Assembly: GCF_003340475.1 (NCBI RefSeq)
Contig: NZ_QBKA01000002.1
Span: forward strand, 1,311,501 to 1,375,500
From: Alteripontixanthobacter maritimus
Lineage (GTDB): Bacteria; Pseudomonadota; Alphaproteobacteria; Sphingomonadales; Sphingomonadaceae
Reading direction: 5' to 3'
DNA length: 64,000 nucleotides
A model generated the notes under the pieces. The model was given only the letters and a program-made list of their open reading frames with translations. It searched no databases and was not told the origin of the DNA. This document shows positions 21,272-30,753 of this stretch, piece by piece. Each line of letters opens with the position of its first letter. Within the stretch, counting starts at the first letter, position 1. The translations under genes and the position numbers were made by a program.

Positions 21272-22591
21272 TTAGAACTGGATGCGCTCGTATAATTTAT
21301 AGAGCGCCGGCAACTCCATATGTGCCACACGAAACTGACTGCGCCGCTTAATTTTCGGAGATGCTGTTGAAGCCGCCTCAATTTTTACAGCTGGATCGTA
21401 GTAGACGCGACCAGAAGCAAACGCTTTCAGGAATAAGAGAAAGTCCGTTTGCTCACACAGTGAGATCAGCGGACCATAGCGATATTGGGGCGGCGGGGTT
21501 TGAAATAGGGAAGGTACATAGGCAGCCTGCGCGTGCTTGCGGTTCCAGTGCTTCATCAGGCCTTTGAACGTCCACGACGCTGCAACCTGCTCCTGCGCAT
21601 CAACCAGCTCCAATCCACCATCCAAATCCGAGATCGTCCCTGAACTTTGGTCGTAGCCATTTAGCGACATCCTTAGACCTGTGAGGGGATGAGCGCCCCG
21701 TCGACAATCATATCGTCCGCCGAAATTCATCCGATCCGGCTTTCCCGATCGATCTGGATAGCCAAAGCGTCTAATAAATTCCTGCACGCCTTCTGTTCGA
21801 TAGATCCCGCCATTGGGCTCAGGAGTCATAAGTGTGACTGGCGATTTAGGCGCAAATTTCTCGAAATCGCGCACGCTATACTGCTTAATCTCCCACCCCC
21901 TGAAGTCTGGCTCCGCGTAACTATTAGGGGCTACACCGAGTTCCGCCTCGAGCGTGTAGCCACCGCCGTTCCGGGCAGAATAAGGCTTCTTAAAACCATC
22001 TCCCCCGAGCTTTTGAGATGCAATCCAGTGCATTTCCCATATTCGCCGCAGTTCACTCAATAAGATTGCACGAGAACTTTGAGTGCTATCCAACCAAAGG
22101 GGCAGTTCGAGAAATATTCCGATCGTTGGCCAATCGCCACTAAGCACTTGTTCAGCAACAACGTCGCCTTTTCCAGCGGCGTAGCCTAAAATCTTTCCGC
22201 TTGGAGTTACGCCCAAGATCAGAACGCGCCCGGTTTCACGGACCCGCATGATTGGCGAAGGGGCTGCGTTGCAGCCTAGTAAAAAACCGGACATTCGCAC
22301 TTCGGGATACTTCGGGTAGAGAATCAATCCGGCATTTGGTGCGAGATGCTTCCCGTCATGGTCAATCCAATAAAATTCAATTTCTGCCTTCGCTCTATCG
22401 CGGACTGAACCGGCTAGGTCGGTTTCATCGGTGTAAATGTCGCCGTGAGGTAAGACATTCAGCGCCGAAAAGTCGCCACCTAGGTAAACTTGATTCTTGG
22501 AATTGTCATTCGGAGCAAGCTCTTTGGCATAGATGCGAGCCGCACCATTCTCGCGCATTTTCGCGAGCACATCTTCGAGTGAAGCAAACAA
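21272..22591 (-). CDS. MvaI/BcnI-family type II restriction endonuclease with large N-terminal domain
   Basis: 439 aa. The C-terminal half contains the MvaI/BcnI-type signature GGGYTLEAELGVAPNS followed by the PD-(D/E)xK-like catalytic motif EPDFRGWEIKQYS (Asp and Glu-x-Lys). MvaI cuts CCWGG and BcnI cuts CCSGG; the neighbouring Dcm-like methylase argues for CCWGG. About 200 residues precede this core, whereas MvaI itself is only about 245 residues, so an extra domain is present. The start is a TTG directly after the vsr stop, with AAGGGG six bases upstream; the first ATG is about 11 codons later. Low GC and codon use unlike the neighbours indicate transfer. Confidence 0.85.
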   Translation of the reverse strand: MFASLEDVLAKMRENGAARIYAKELAPNDNSKNQVYLGGDFSALNVLPHGDIYTDETDLAGSVRDRAKAEIEFYWIDHDGKHLAPNAGLILYPKYPEVRMSGFLLGCNAAPSPIMRVRETGRVLILGVTPSGKILGYAAGKGDVVAEQVLSGDWPTIGIFLELPLWLDSTQSSRAILLSELRRIWEMHWIASQKLGGDGFKKPYSARNGGGYTLEAELGVAPNSYAEPDFRGWEIKQYSVRDFEKFAPKSPVTLMTPEPNGGIYRTEGVQEFIRRFGYPDRSGKPDRMNFGGRYDCRRGAHPLTGLRMSLNGYDQSSGTISDLDGGLELVDAQEQVAASWTFKGLMKHWNRKHAQAAYVPSLFQTPPPQYRYGPLISLCEQTDFLLFLKAFASGRVYYDPAVKIEAASTASPKIKRRSQFRVAHMELPALYKLYERIQF

Positions 22592-23044
22592 CTATAGCCC
22601 CTTGATCTCAAGCACCTTCTCTTCTGATCTTATCCAGTGGGCAAGCTCCTGTATAGCCTGATCAAAATTCCTTTTCGTACGACCCCTGAGTGCGCATTCC
22701 CACACTGTTGCAACACGCCAATCAATTCCTCGGAGCACCAATTGCGCTCGATCGTCATTTGCCACGTTCCGATCCAGCTTCTGCTGCCAAAACTCCGGCC
22801 TTGTCGCAGGCCATTTGAACAAATGGCAGTCGTGTCGGTGCCAAAAGCAACCATGTACGAAGATGACTGCCCGATACCGAGGCAAGACCAAATCCGGTTT
22901 ACCCGGCAACTCCCTCACGTGAATACGATAGCGAAATCCGAGTGAGTGCAATGCTTTACGAACAAGAATCTCTGGCTTGGTATCCGCGCCTCTGATCGCA
23001 GCCATGTTGCGGCTTCGAGTTGCTGAGTTATGTACGTCAGTCAA
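22592..23044 (-). CDS. vsr: Very short patch repair endonuclease
   Basis: 150 aa, the usual Vsr length. Signatures: TRSRNMAAIRGADTKPEILVR near the N-terminus, then the catalytic and zinc-binding core PGKPDLVLPRYRAVIFVHGCFWHRHDC, and WRVATVWECALRG near the C-terminus. Vsr nicks 5' of the thymine in T:G mismatches that arise by deamination of 5-methylcytosine, in E. coli within the CCWGG Dcm context. It sits three bases after the methylase and directly before the endonuclease, which supports a CCWGG system. Confidence 0.95.
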   Translation of the reverse strand: MTDVHNSATRSRNMAAIRGADTKPEILVRKALHSLGFRYRIHVRELPGKPDLVLPRYRAVIFVHGCFWHRHDCHLFKWPATRPEFWQQKLDRNVANDDRAQLVLRGIDWRVATVWECALRGRTKRNFDQAIQELAHWIRSEEKVLEIKGL

Positions 23045-23047
23045 TTT

Positions 23048-24274
23048 CTATGCCGCTTCTCGCTCTAGATCCCCCTTGGCAGTTGTCAGCGATTCAATAT
23101 GCGGCTGCATCACTCGTGCAACGGCTTCAAACACCGGGACCGCCACCGAATTGCCGAATTGTTTGTAGGCTTGAGTATCTGACACGGGAATCCGGAATTC
23201 ATCGCCATATCCCATCAATCGTGCGCACTCGCGAGGCGTCAAACGACGGGGATTTCTGCCACCTCCCTGTTCAACAAGAATTTCAGAACCATCCTTATAG
23301 TAACGAGCGGACAGCGTTCTTGCAACGTCGCTTGGAGTGACTAATCCAAATCCAAATCCATTTCCCGCAGCTTTGTGTTTTGCTGCGTAATCTTGCAAGT
23401 ACTGCCATAGCCTATCGGTTAAGGTATATTTCGTATTGACATTCGCTTCCGGTCCAATCGTGTAATGACTCTCTGGCTTCTCAGAACAATCCTCTGGATG
23501 AAGTATACTGTTCAATCGCAGTCTACCCTTTTCTGGAAGATCTAACTTCTCCCAGCTAAAAGGCACATCTTCTTTGAACCCTATAATCACGATCCTTTGC
23601 CGATGCTGAGGTACGAAATGTTGCGCATCGATAACTTTGTGCCAAACTTTGTATTTGAGCTCTTCTCGTAAAACCTTCAAAATAATCTCGAAAGTACGAC
23701 CCTTATCATGCCCCACAAGATTTTTGACATTTTCCAGTAAAAATGCTGCAGGTTGTTTAGCCTTGATAATGCGAGCTACATCGAAAAATAGCGTTCCCTG
23801 TGTTTCGTCTAAAAAACCATGCTTACGGCCTAAAGATTTTTTCTTCGAAACACCGGCAATCGAGAATGGCTGACAGGGAAACCCCGCTAGGAGAACATCG
23901 TGGTCTGGCACGTCCTCAGCGTTGATTGTCGTGATATCACCGTAGGGAAGATGATTGTCTGGGAAATTCGCCGCATAAGTTTGCTGCGCAAATTTATTCC
24001 ACTCAGACGTGAAGACACAGTGACCGCCGATGGCGTCGAATCCTTTCCGGATGCCGCCAATACCTGCGAACAAATCAATGAAATTAAATCGCGTCTTTTT
24101 GGACTCTGGCGCAAAACCAGCCATCGAATGCAGCAGTGCGATTGCCGCGTCTCTTGGCTTGGTGTCACCAGCCTCCCAACGCTGCACTTGCCTGACACTA
24201 TATCCAGTCAGAAGAGCCAAGTCCTCTATAGAAAGCTGAGCACGTACTCGGAGAGTAGCTAGTTCGTTGAGCAT
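23048..24274 (-). CDS. DNA (cytosine-5) methyltransferase, Dcm-like, with N-terminal HTH
   Basis: 408 aa. Residues 1-55 form an XRE-type helix-turn-helix ([23 protein letters not shown]). The rest is a C5-methyltransferase: motif [14 protein letters not shown], motif IV with catalytic cysteine [15 protein letters not shown], motif [10 protein letters not shown], motif [15 protein letters not shown], and motifs [16 protein letters not shown] and [10 protein letters not shown]. The stretch from GFPCQPFS to the ENVK motif and the [12 protein letters not shown] segment are very close to E. coli Dcm as I remember it, so CCWGG modification is the best guess. HTH-bearing methylases such as M.SsoII repress their own promoters; a dyad upstream could be the operator. 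Confidence 0.93.
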   Translation of the reverse strand: MLNELATLRVRAQLSIEDLALLTGYSVRQVQRWEAGDTKPRDAAIALLHSMAGFAPESKKTRFNFIDLFAGIGGIRKGFDAIGGHCVFTSEWNKFAQQTYAANFPDNHLPYGDITTINAEDVPDHDVLLAGFPCQPFSIAGVSKKKSLGRKHGFLDETQGTLFFDVARIIKAKQPAAFLLENVKNLVGHDKGRTFEIILKVLREELKYKVWHKVIDAQHFVPQHRQRIVIIGFKEDVPFSWEKLDLPEKGRLRLNSILHPEDCSEKPESHYTIGPEANVNTKYTLTDRLWQYLQDYAAKHKAAGNGFGFGLVTPSDVARTLSARYYKDGSEILVEQGGGRNPRRLTPRECARLMGYGDEFRIPVSDTQAYKQFGNSVAVPVFEAVARVMQPHIESLTTAKGDLEREAA

Positions 24275-24294
24275 ATCACCTCTGGGACGAATTA

Positions 24295-24307
24295 TGACAG
24301 GGCGTCA
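24295..24307. promoter_or_regulatory. Candidate operator dyad upstream of the methylase gene
   Basis: TGAC-AGGGC-GTCA, a short inverted repeat with five-base spacer. It overlaps a minus-strand CATAAT (24291-24296) that could serve as the -10 box of the methylase promoter. Its position about 20 bases before the start codon suits repression by the methylase's own HTH domain. This is inference from position and symmetry only. Confidence 0.35.
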
Positions 24308-24400
24308 CTGATCTACCCAGATAGCCTCAAAAAACGGCCGATGAAAGCATTTTGTTCGTTTTATGTTCCAAAATGGATGTATCTCTCCACAGTTTATCCG

Positions 24401-26218
24401 CTACTCCTCCCCCATCCGCAGCGCCGCGATGAACGCCTCCTGCGGGATGCTCACATTCCCATACTCGCGCATCTTGGCCTTGCCCTTTTTCTGCTTTTCC
24501 AGCAGCTTTTTCTTGCGGCTGATGTCTCCGCCGTAGCATTTGGCGGTCACGTCCTTGCGCATGGCGGCGATGGTTTCGCGGGCGATGACCTTGCCTCCGA
24601 TTGCGGCCTGTACCGGGATCTTGAACAGATGGCGCGGGATGAGGTCTTTCAGGCGTTCGCACATGCCGCGGCCGCGGGCCTCGGCCACTTCGCGGTGGAC
24701 GATCATGCTGAGCGCGTCCACCGGGTCGCCGTTCACAAGGATGCTCATCTTGACGAGGTCGCCGGGGCGCAGGCCGATCTGTTCGTAATCGAAGCTGGCA
24801 TAGCCGCGGCTGATGGATTTCAGCCGGTCGTAAAAGTCGAACACCACCTCGTTAAGGGGTAGCTCGTAAGTCACCTGCGCGCGGCCGCCCACGTAAGTCA
24901 GGTCGAGCTGGACGCCGCGCCGGTCCTGGCATAGTTTCAGGATGGAGCCGAGATATTCGTCGGGCGTGTAGATGGTCGCCTTGATCCACGGTTCGTCGAT
25001 CTGTTCGATGCGGCTGGGATCGGGGTAATCGGCGGGGTTGTGGAGCATGATCTCCTCCGCCGGGTCGGTCCGCGATTTGTTGAGCTGGATCCGGTAGACC
25101 ACCGATGGCGCGGTGGTGATGAGGTCCATGTCGTATTCGCGGGTCAGCCGTTCCTGGATGATCTCCAGATGGAGGAGGCCGAGGAACCCGCAGCGGAAGC
25201 CGAAGCCCAGCGCCGCGCTGCTTTCGGTTTCGAAGCTGAAGCTGGCGTCGTTGAGGCGCAGTTTCCCGATGCTGTCGCGCAGCTTGTCGAAATCCGCCGC
25301 GTCCACCGGGAACATGCCGCAGAACACCACCGGCTGCACTTCCTTGAAACCGGGCAGCGCCTCTGCCGCGCCGTTTTTCACCGTGGTGATGGTGTCGCCG
25401 ACCTTGGCCTGGGCCACTTCCTTGATCTGCGCGGTGATGAAGCCGATTTCGCCCGCGGCCAGCTCGGCCACCTGGGTGATCTTGGGGCTCATATAGCCGA
25501 CGCGGTCCACCAGATGTTCGGTGCCGCCGGCCATGAACTTGACGTTGAGGCCTTTCTTCAGCGTGCCGGCAATCACCCGGACGAGGATGACCACGCCCAG
25601 ATAGGGATCGTACCAGCTGTCGACGAGCATGGCCTTGAGCGGGGCGTCGCGGTCGCCCTTGGGCGGGGGGATCTTGGCGACGACGGCTTCCAGGATATCC
25701 TCGATCCCGATGCCGGATTTGGCGGATGCGAGCACGGCTTCCGACGCGTCGATCCCGATGATGTCCTCGATTTCGGTGCGGACCATTTCGGGTTCGGCGG
25801 CGGGCAGGTCGATCTTGTTGATGACCGGCACGATCTCGTGGTCGTGTTCGATGGACTGGTAGACATTGGCGAGCGTCTGCGCCTCCACCCCCTGCGCCGC
25901 GTCGACCACCAGCAGCGCGCCCTCGCACGCGGCGAGGGAGCGGCTGACCTCGTAGGCGAAGTCGACATGGCCGGGCGTGTCCATCAGGTTGAGCTGGTAG
26001 GTCTCGCCATCCTTGGCGGTGTAGGAAAGGCGCACGGTCTGGGCCTTGATGGTGATGCCGCGCTCCTTCTCGATGTCCATGTTATCAAGCACTTGCTCGG
26101 ACATCTCGCGCGCGGTCAGACCGCCGGTGAACTGGATCAGCCGGTCGGCCAGGGTGCTTTTGCCGTGATCGATGTGGGCGATAATCGAAAAATTGCGAAT
26201 ATGGGAAAGTTCAGTCAT
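24401..26218 (-). CDS. lepA: Elongation factor 4 (translational GTPase LepA)
   Basis: 605 aa. G1 motif AHIDHGKST (about residues 14-22), G2/G3 region [10 protein letters not shown] and DTPGHVDF, G4 NKIDLP, followed by the elongation factor II/III domains. The C-terminal LepA-specific domain ends in [25 protein letters not shown] and [15 protein letters not shown]4 binds ribosomes and affects translocation and initiation. The ATG at 26218 gives [13 protein letters not shown]; a GTG one codon earlier is less likely. Confidence 0.97.
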   Translation of the reverse strand: MTELSHIRNFSIIAHIDHGKSTLADRLIQFTGGLTAREMSEQVLDNMDIEKERGITIKAQTVRLSYTAKDGETYQLNLMDTPGHVDFAYEVSRSLAACEGALLVVDAAQGVEAQTLANVYQSIEHDHEIVPVINKIDLPAAEPEMVRTEIEDIIGIDASEAVLASAKSGIGIEDILEAVVAKIPPPKGDRDAPLKAMLVDSWYDPYLGVVILVRVIAGTLKKGLNVKFMAGGTEHLVDRVGYMSPKITQVAELAAGEIGFITAQIKEVAQAKVGDTITTVKNGAAEALPGFKEVQPVVFCGMFPVDAADFDKLRDSIGKLRLNDASFSFETESSAALGFGFRCGFLGLLHLEIIQERLTREYDMDLITTAPSVVYRIQLNKSRTDPAEEIMLHNPADYPDPSRIEQIDEPWIKATIYTPDEYLGSILKLCQDRRGVQLDLTYVGGRAQVTYELPLNEVVFDFYDRLKSISRGYASFDYEQIGLRPGDLVKMSILVNGDPVDALSMIVHREVAEARGRGMCERLKDLIPRHLFKIPVQAAIGGKVIARETIAAMRKDVTAKCYGGDISRKKKLLEKQKKGKAKMREYGNVSIPQEAFIAALRMGEE

Positions 26219-26302
26219 CACCCCCGCAGATAGCGCGGCCTTCCCGGACTGTCAGCCACTTTGCATGGGTATCGTCATACGGGGCGACAAAAGGCCTTCC
26301 GA

Positions 26303-29146
26303 TCATGCCGATCGGCGCATTACCGGTTTCGCATTGGTCTCCCCGATATCGAGCGCGACGATGGTTCCGTTGTTCGCCAGTTCCAGCGGATGATCGAACT
26401 CCACCCCCATCTTTTCGTTCTTGCTCCACCGGGCTATGCAAGTAATAACGTCCGCGCTCGACAGTGCTATCGTGAAGCGAGTACCTTCCGGTACGTTCCA
26501 CAAACCTTCGATCCTTGCACCGGTCACCGAGATGTTACGAATGGTGCCTTGGTAAGACGTACCTTCGTGCTCCACCGATACCTTTCGGAGAGTAGTGTAT
26601 CGCGGGGCGCGGTGCGATTTGGGACCCACCGCGTGCGCATCCAGCCCTTCACCTATGCGGGTGAGGGTTGCCTGCGCAGAAAGCGGCCTTGCATAGATGT
26701 AGCCCTGCACATGGCTGCAACCCAAAGAGTTGACGAGTTCCAACTCATCCAGTGTTTCCACGCCTTCGGCAGTCGTATCCATATCCAGCGCTTCGGCCAG
26801 ACTTGTAATCGCCGCTATAATCGCGCCATTGCGATTGCCAGGTTCGGTCGCACCGCTGATGAAACTCTTGTCGATCTTGATCTTGTCGAAGGGGGCGGTC
26901 TTCAAATATCCGAGTGAAGAATAGCCGGTACCGAAATCATCCAGGGCGAGTCGCACCCCGATCCGCTTAAGCGAGGCGAACATCGCGTCGGTATTGTCGC
27001 TATCGTTCAGGAACACGCTTTCGGTAATTTCCAGCTCAAGCCTGCCGGGTGCGATACCGGCTTGCGCGATGGCGTTGGTCACCACTGTCGGCAGGTTGGG
27101 ATTTGCAAATTGCAGCGGCGAAACATTGACTGCGCAGCGCAAGTTGTCAGGCCATCTTGCAAGATCGTGACAGGCCGTGCGGATGGCCCATTCCCCCAAG
27201 GCCGTGATAAGCCCGGTATCTTCGGCAACCGGTATGAATTTTTCGGGTGACAACCAGCCTTGTGTCGCGTGCTTCCAGCGAACCAAAGCTTCGAAACCAG
27301 ATATCTGTTCGGTCTTCGTATTCACCTGAGGCTGATAATACAGCTCTAGATCGCCCGCCGCGATGGCATCGCGCAGGTCGTTTTCCAGCTTGGTACGCTC
27401 TTCCGCAGCTGAATGCAGATCGTCGGCGTAAAAGTGATGTCTACCACGCCCACCATCCTTTGCGGCATAAAGCGCAAGGTCGGCATTGCGGATCAATGCT
27501 TCATCGGAGACGCCGTTATCAGGCGATACCGCAATGCCGACAGAAGCGCCAATGACTACCCGCTGACCATCGATGGAATAAGGTTGCGACAGGGAATGGA
27601 TAACGTCCTTGCTCAACTGGGCCAATTGGGTTCGGTCGGCGCGGCCAGCAAGAATGACCTGGAATTCGTCACCGCCGATGCGGCCGACGCGTCCGGCCTT
27701 TCCGACCGTGCGGTTCAATCGCTGCGCCACCTGCTTGAGCAGCGCGTCGCCTGCGGGATGGCCAAGCGTATCATTGACGTGTTTGAACCGGTCCAGATCG
27801 AGCAGCATCACGCTACATTCGCGGTGCATTTCCTGCGGTGCCGACAGGATCTTCTCCATCGTCTGCGACATCTGGAAGCGGTTAGCGAGACCCGTCAGGG
27901 AGTCGAAATGGGCCAACCGGCTTTCATTCTGCTGGCTGCGTCGTTTTTCGGTCAGGTCCGTACCCGAGCCGCGGAAACCAACGAAATTGCCGAAATTGTC
28001 ATAAATCGGCCGTCCACTCACCGACCACCAGCGCTCTTCCGCGCTGGAGGCTGCGCGTACGGCCAGCTCCTTGAATGCGCTGCGGGCGGAAAGCTGGAAT
28101 GTCAGCGTACGCTCACTCTCACGGTTGATGTCACCCAGATCAAATAGCTCGCCGAAAGGGCGGCCGATCAGCGCGCTTTTCTCTTGCCCAATTGTCTGCG
28201 CAACGCCGGTCGTAAGATACGTAATTCGACCACGACGGTCAGACTCCCAGAACCAGCCCTGCCCGGTTTCCTCGTAATCCCTGAGAATATCCTCGGCGCG
28301 ATTACGAATGCGTTCCCGCGCCTCCTCCTCTTTAAGGATAACTATGCCCTTGCGGCGCTGGTATCGCGTAATGACTAGCAGGACGAGCGAGCCTGCCGCC
28401 AGTGCAGTAAAGGCCTCGCCCGTGCCGTCCACCACAACCAAGCCGCTCCAAGCGGCAACGGAAAGACAAAATGACGATACGAGACGGTCTTTCAGCAGCG
28501 TAGTACCGGCAATGTTCAACGCAACGATCGACCCGACCGCCCAATACCAGTTTACGTTGCCAGCAAGTGCCCAGAGCGCCATCGTCAGCCCGAACAGGAA
28601 CATCGGCATCGGTACGGAAAGGACCATTAGGAATATGCGCAGCAGAAAAGGCGCACCTTCGCGCCGCTCCAATTTCTGGGAATACCGACCCAGTCCCGCC
28701 AGTGCGACCGCACCAGCACCAGATATCAAGACTGTCGATGACGGCATCGTCAAGGCCACAAGCCCAGCAAGGACTACGGCTACGAGCATGAACAAGCCCA
28801 TCAAGCCCCAGCCCTGCGGCATGAAATACTGTTTTTCGTCGGACGCGGCGTCGGTTCTGGCCGCATTGCCGCCAGCGGTCGCGTGAACACGCTTCACCAG
28901 ATTGCGTTTTTCGTGATCCGGTGCCGCTCCCCGACGTTCGTCTGTTTCCAATGGCGGACCGGAATGGTCATCCGCCAGATTATCGGACGTGATGTTGGTG
29001 AAACCCGACGTCGATGTAGCCGGTGGCGCCGCCTCTTGATCCGGCTGCCCAAGCGCGTCTGATCCGTAAGCACCGCTATCCGGCTTGGCTATTCCATTAG
29101 CCGCAGACGGATTTTCTCCGTCTGCCCGATTGATCGCCGTTCGCAT
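26303..29146 (-). CDS. Membrane PAS-GGDEF-EAL-PilZ cyclic-di-GMP protein
   Basis: 947 aa. Domains in order: disordered, charged N-terminus (1-110), membrane block of about five helices (about 114-262), PAS domain (about 290-400), GGDEF domain with intact GGDEF (491-495), EAL domain with intact EAL (619-621), DDFGTGYSSL and KIDKSFI, and a C-terminal PilZ domain (RAPRYTTL, later NISVTGARIEG). Both the cyclase and phosphodiesterase catalytic motifs look complete. No RxxD inhibitory site is seen at the usual place before GGDEF. The PilZ domain should bind cyclic-di-GMP, giving sensing and turnover in one chain. The ATG at 29146 is preferred over an upstream start at 29215, which lacks a ribosome binding site. 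Confidence 0.9.
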   Translation of the reverse strand: MRTAINRADGENPSAANGIAKPDSGAYGSDALGQPDQEAAPPATSTSGFTNITSDNLADDHSGPPLETDERRGAAPDHEKRNLVKRVHATAGGNAARTDAASDEKQYFMPQGWGLMGLFMLVAVVLAGLVALTMPSSTVLISGAGAVALAGLGRYSQKLERREGAPFLLRIFLMVLSVPMPMFLFGLTMALWALAGNVNWYWAVGSIVALNIAGTTLLKDRLVSSFCLSVAAWSGLVVVDGTGEAFTALAAGSLVLLVITRYQRRKGIVILKEEEARERIRNRAEDILRDYEETGQGWFWESDRRGRITYLTTGVAQTIGQEKSALIGRPFGELFDLGDINRESERTLTFQLSARSAFKELAVRAASSAEERWWSVSGRPIYDNFGNFVGFRGSGTDLTEKRRSQQNESRLAHFDSLTGLANRFQMSQTMEKILSAPQEMHRECSVMLLDLDRFKHVNDTLGHPAGDALLKQVAQRLNRTVGKAGRVGRIGGDEFQVILAGRADRTQLAQLSKDVIHSLSQPYSIDGQRVVIGASVGIAVSPDNGVSDEALIRNADLALYAAKDGGRGRHHFYADDLHSAAEERTKLENDLRDAIAAGDLELYYQPQVNTKTEQISGFEALVRWKHATQGWLSPEKFIPVAEDTGLITALGEWAIRTACHDLARWPDNLRCAVNVSPLQFANPNLPTVVTNAIAQAGIAPGRLELEITESVFLNDSDNTDAMFASLKRIGVRLALDDFGTGYSSLGYLKTAPFDKIKIDKSFISGATEPGNRNGAIIAAITSLAEALDMDTTAEGVETLDELELVNSLGCSHVQGYIYARPLSAQATLTRIGEGLDAHAVGPKSHRAPRYTTLRKVSVEHEGTSYQGTIRNISVTGARIEGLWNVPEGTRFTIALSSADVITCIARWSKNEKMGVEFDHPLELANNGTIVALDIGETNAKPVMRRSA

Positions 29147-29296
29147 CACGGCTCTATGGCGGAATGCCCCTTTTGGAAAGGTTAAGAAAACCGCTGGTTT
29201 TGCCTTATGGGCCAATCAATTTTCTCGCAGGCTTGCCTCGCGGCACTGGCAGGGCCATGCTGGTTAATGCCGGAGCGTTCGTTCGGAGAGATTTCC

Positions 29297-30625
29297 ATGC
29301 GTCATATCGCCATCGTCGGATCGGGTCCGGCAGGATATTACACGGCGGAGGCAGCGCAGAAGGCTTGGGGCGATGACGTCCGCATCGACGTTATCGACAG
29401 CCTTCCCGTACCATATGGATTGATACGAACCGGGGTGGCTCCCGATCACCAGTCTATCAAGGGCGTAGCGCGAAGGTATGAAAAGACCGCGCTGACGCCG
29501 AATGTGCGCTTTGTCGGCAATCTGACACTGGGCCGTGATTTGCAGATCGACGAATTGCGCGATCTGTACGATGTCGTGGTGCTGGCTACCGGCGCGCCGA
29601 ACGACCGGATGCTCGGCCTGGCCGGGGAAGATCTCGGTAACGTTTTTGGCAGTGCGGCGTTTGTCGGATGGTATAACGGGCACCCACAATTTGCTGATCT
29701 CGACCCTGACCTTTCGGGACGGCATGCCGCCGTAATCGGAATGGGCAATGTCGCACTGGATGTGGCGCGTATTCTGGCCAAGACTCAAGCCGAGTTCGAT
29801 GGCGCGGATATTGTCGATCACGCATTGCGTGCCCTGATTGCGAGCAAGGTTGAAACGATCACCATAATTGGCCGGCGCGGACCGCATCAGATATCGATGA
29901 CGCCAAAGGAATTGGCCGAACTAGGCCAGCTGGAACGAGCGGTGCCGTATGTGGACCCGGACGACTTCCCGGACGAAGGCGACGATGCCATGCTGGAGCC
30001 GGGACTGCGTAAATCGGTAACCCTTCTGCGCGATTACGCTGCTGCCCCGCATCATATCCGTGCAGAAAAGCCCATTGCCATCGAATTCGATATGTTCGCC
30101 AGCCCGGTCGCCTTTCGCGGAGACCATGGTCGTAAGGTCGTGTCCGGCGTCGAAGTCGAACGAACACAGGTCATAGAAGGGCGCGCAGTCGGGACGGGCG
30201 AAACCTATGTCGTCCCGGCCGATCTTGTTGTCACCTGCATTGGATACCGTACTTCTCCGATCCCCGGGGTCCCGTTCGACGAACGCATGGGACGGTTTGC
30301 AAACGATACGGGCCGCATCCTGCCCGGCCTGTACTGCGTAGGCTGGGCACGCCGTGGGCCTACGGGAACCATCGGCACAAACCGCCCCGATGGGTATGCG
30401 CTGGTTGACCTTATCGTTGAGGATATCGCCTCCGGGCTGGTTGGCCGCAGCAAACGCTCCGGACGCGATGGGCTCGACGCGTTAGCCAAGGACCGCGAGT
30501 TGGAGCTCGTCACGTTCCAGGATTGGAAGAAGATCGAAGAAGCCGAGGCCGCGGCAGCACGCGACGGGGCGCCGCGTGAGAAGTTCGTCGATATCGAAAG
30601 CATGATTGCAGCGCGCGGAGATTGA
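29297..30625 (+). CDS. Ferredoxin-NADP+ reductase of the adrenodoxin reductase type
   Basis: 442 aa FAD/NADPH flavoprotein. The FAD motif is VGSGPAGYYTAE (about residues 7-18). The hallmark PYGLIRTGVAPDH (about 41-53), the NADP-binding GMGNVALDVARIL and GRRGPHQ, and the C-terminal GWARRGPTGTIGTNRPDG complete the family pattern. It should transfer electrons from NADPH to ferredoxin, which may feed cytochrome P450s or other oxygenases. The start at 29297 follows CGGAGAG; the in-frame extension to 29207 overlaps the divergent gene and has no supporting features. Confidence 0.92.
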   Translation: MRHIAIVGSGPAGYYTAEAAQKAWGDDVRIDVIDSLPVPYGLIRTGVAPDHQSIKGVARRYEKTALTPNVRFVGNLTLGRDLQIDELRDLYDVVVLATGAPNDRMLGLAGEDLGNVFGSAAFVGWYNGHPQFADLDPDLSGRHAAVIGMGNVALDVARILAKTQAEFDGADIVDHALRALIASKVETITIIGRRGPHQISMTPKELAELGQLERAVPYVDPDDFPDEGDDAMLEPGLRKSVTLLRDYAAAPHHIRAEKPIAIEFDMFASPVAFRGDHGRKVVSGVEVERTQVIEGRAVGTGETYVVPADLVVTCIGYRTSPIPGVPFDERMGRFANDTGRILPGLYCVGWARRGPTGTIGTNRPDGYALVDLIVEDIASGLVGRSKRSGRDGLDALAKDRELELVTFQDWKKIEEAEAAAARDGAPREKFVDIESMIAARGD

Positions 30626-30753
30626 GGCTGCGCCGAGAATTCACCAAGCCAAGGGCGGAACCATGGTTCTTCCGAAACGTCGGCTAATATATAATATGTT
30701 AAGGGCCGACGCGGCGAAACGATCGCGCGACCTTGCCACGGGAGAGTATATCG

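Larger units (their letters stand above)
21270..24400. mobile_element. Restriction-modification island, lower GC than the flanks
   Basis: The 3.1 kb between the HTH gene and lepA are visibly poorer in GC than both neighbours and carry only methylase, vsr and endonuclease in one tight operon. This is the pattern of a horizontally acquired type II restriction-modification cassette. No transposase, integrase, tRNA or terminal repeat was found at the edges, so the mode of entry is not visible. Confidence 0.6.
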
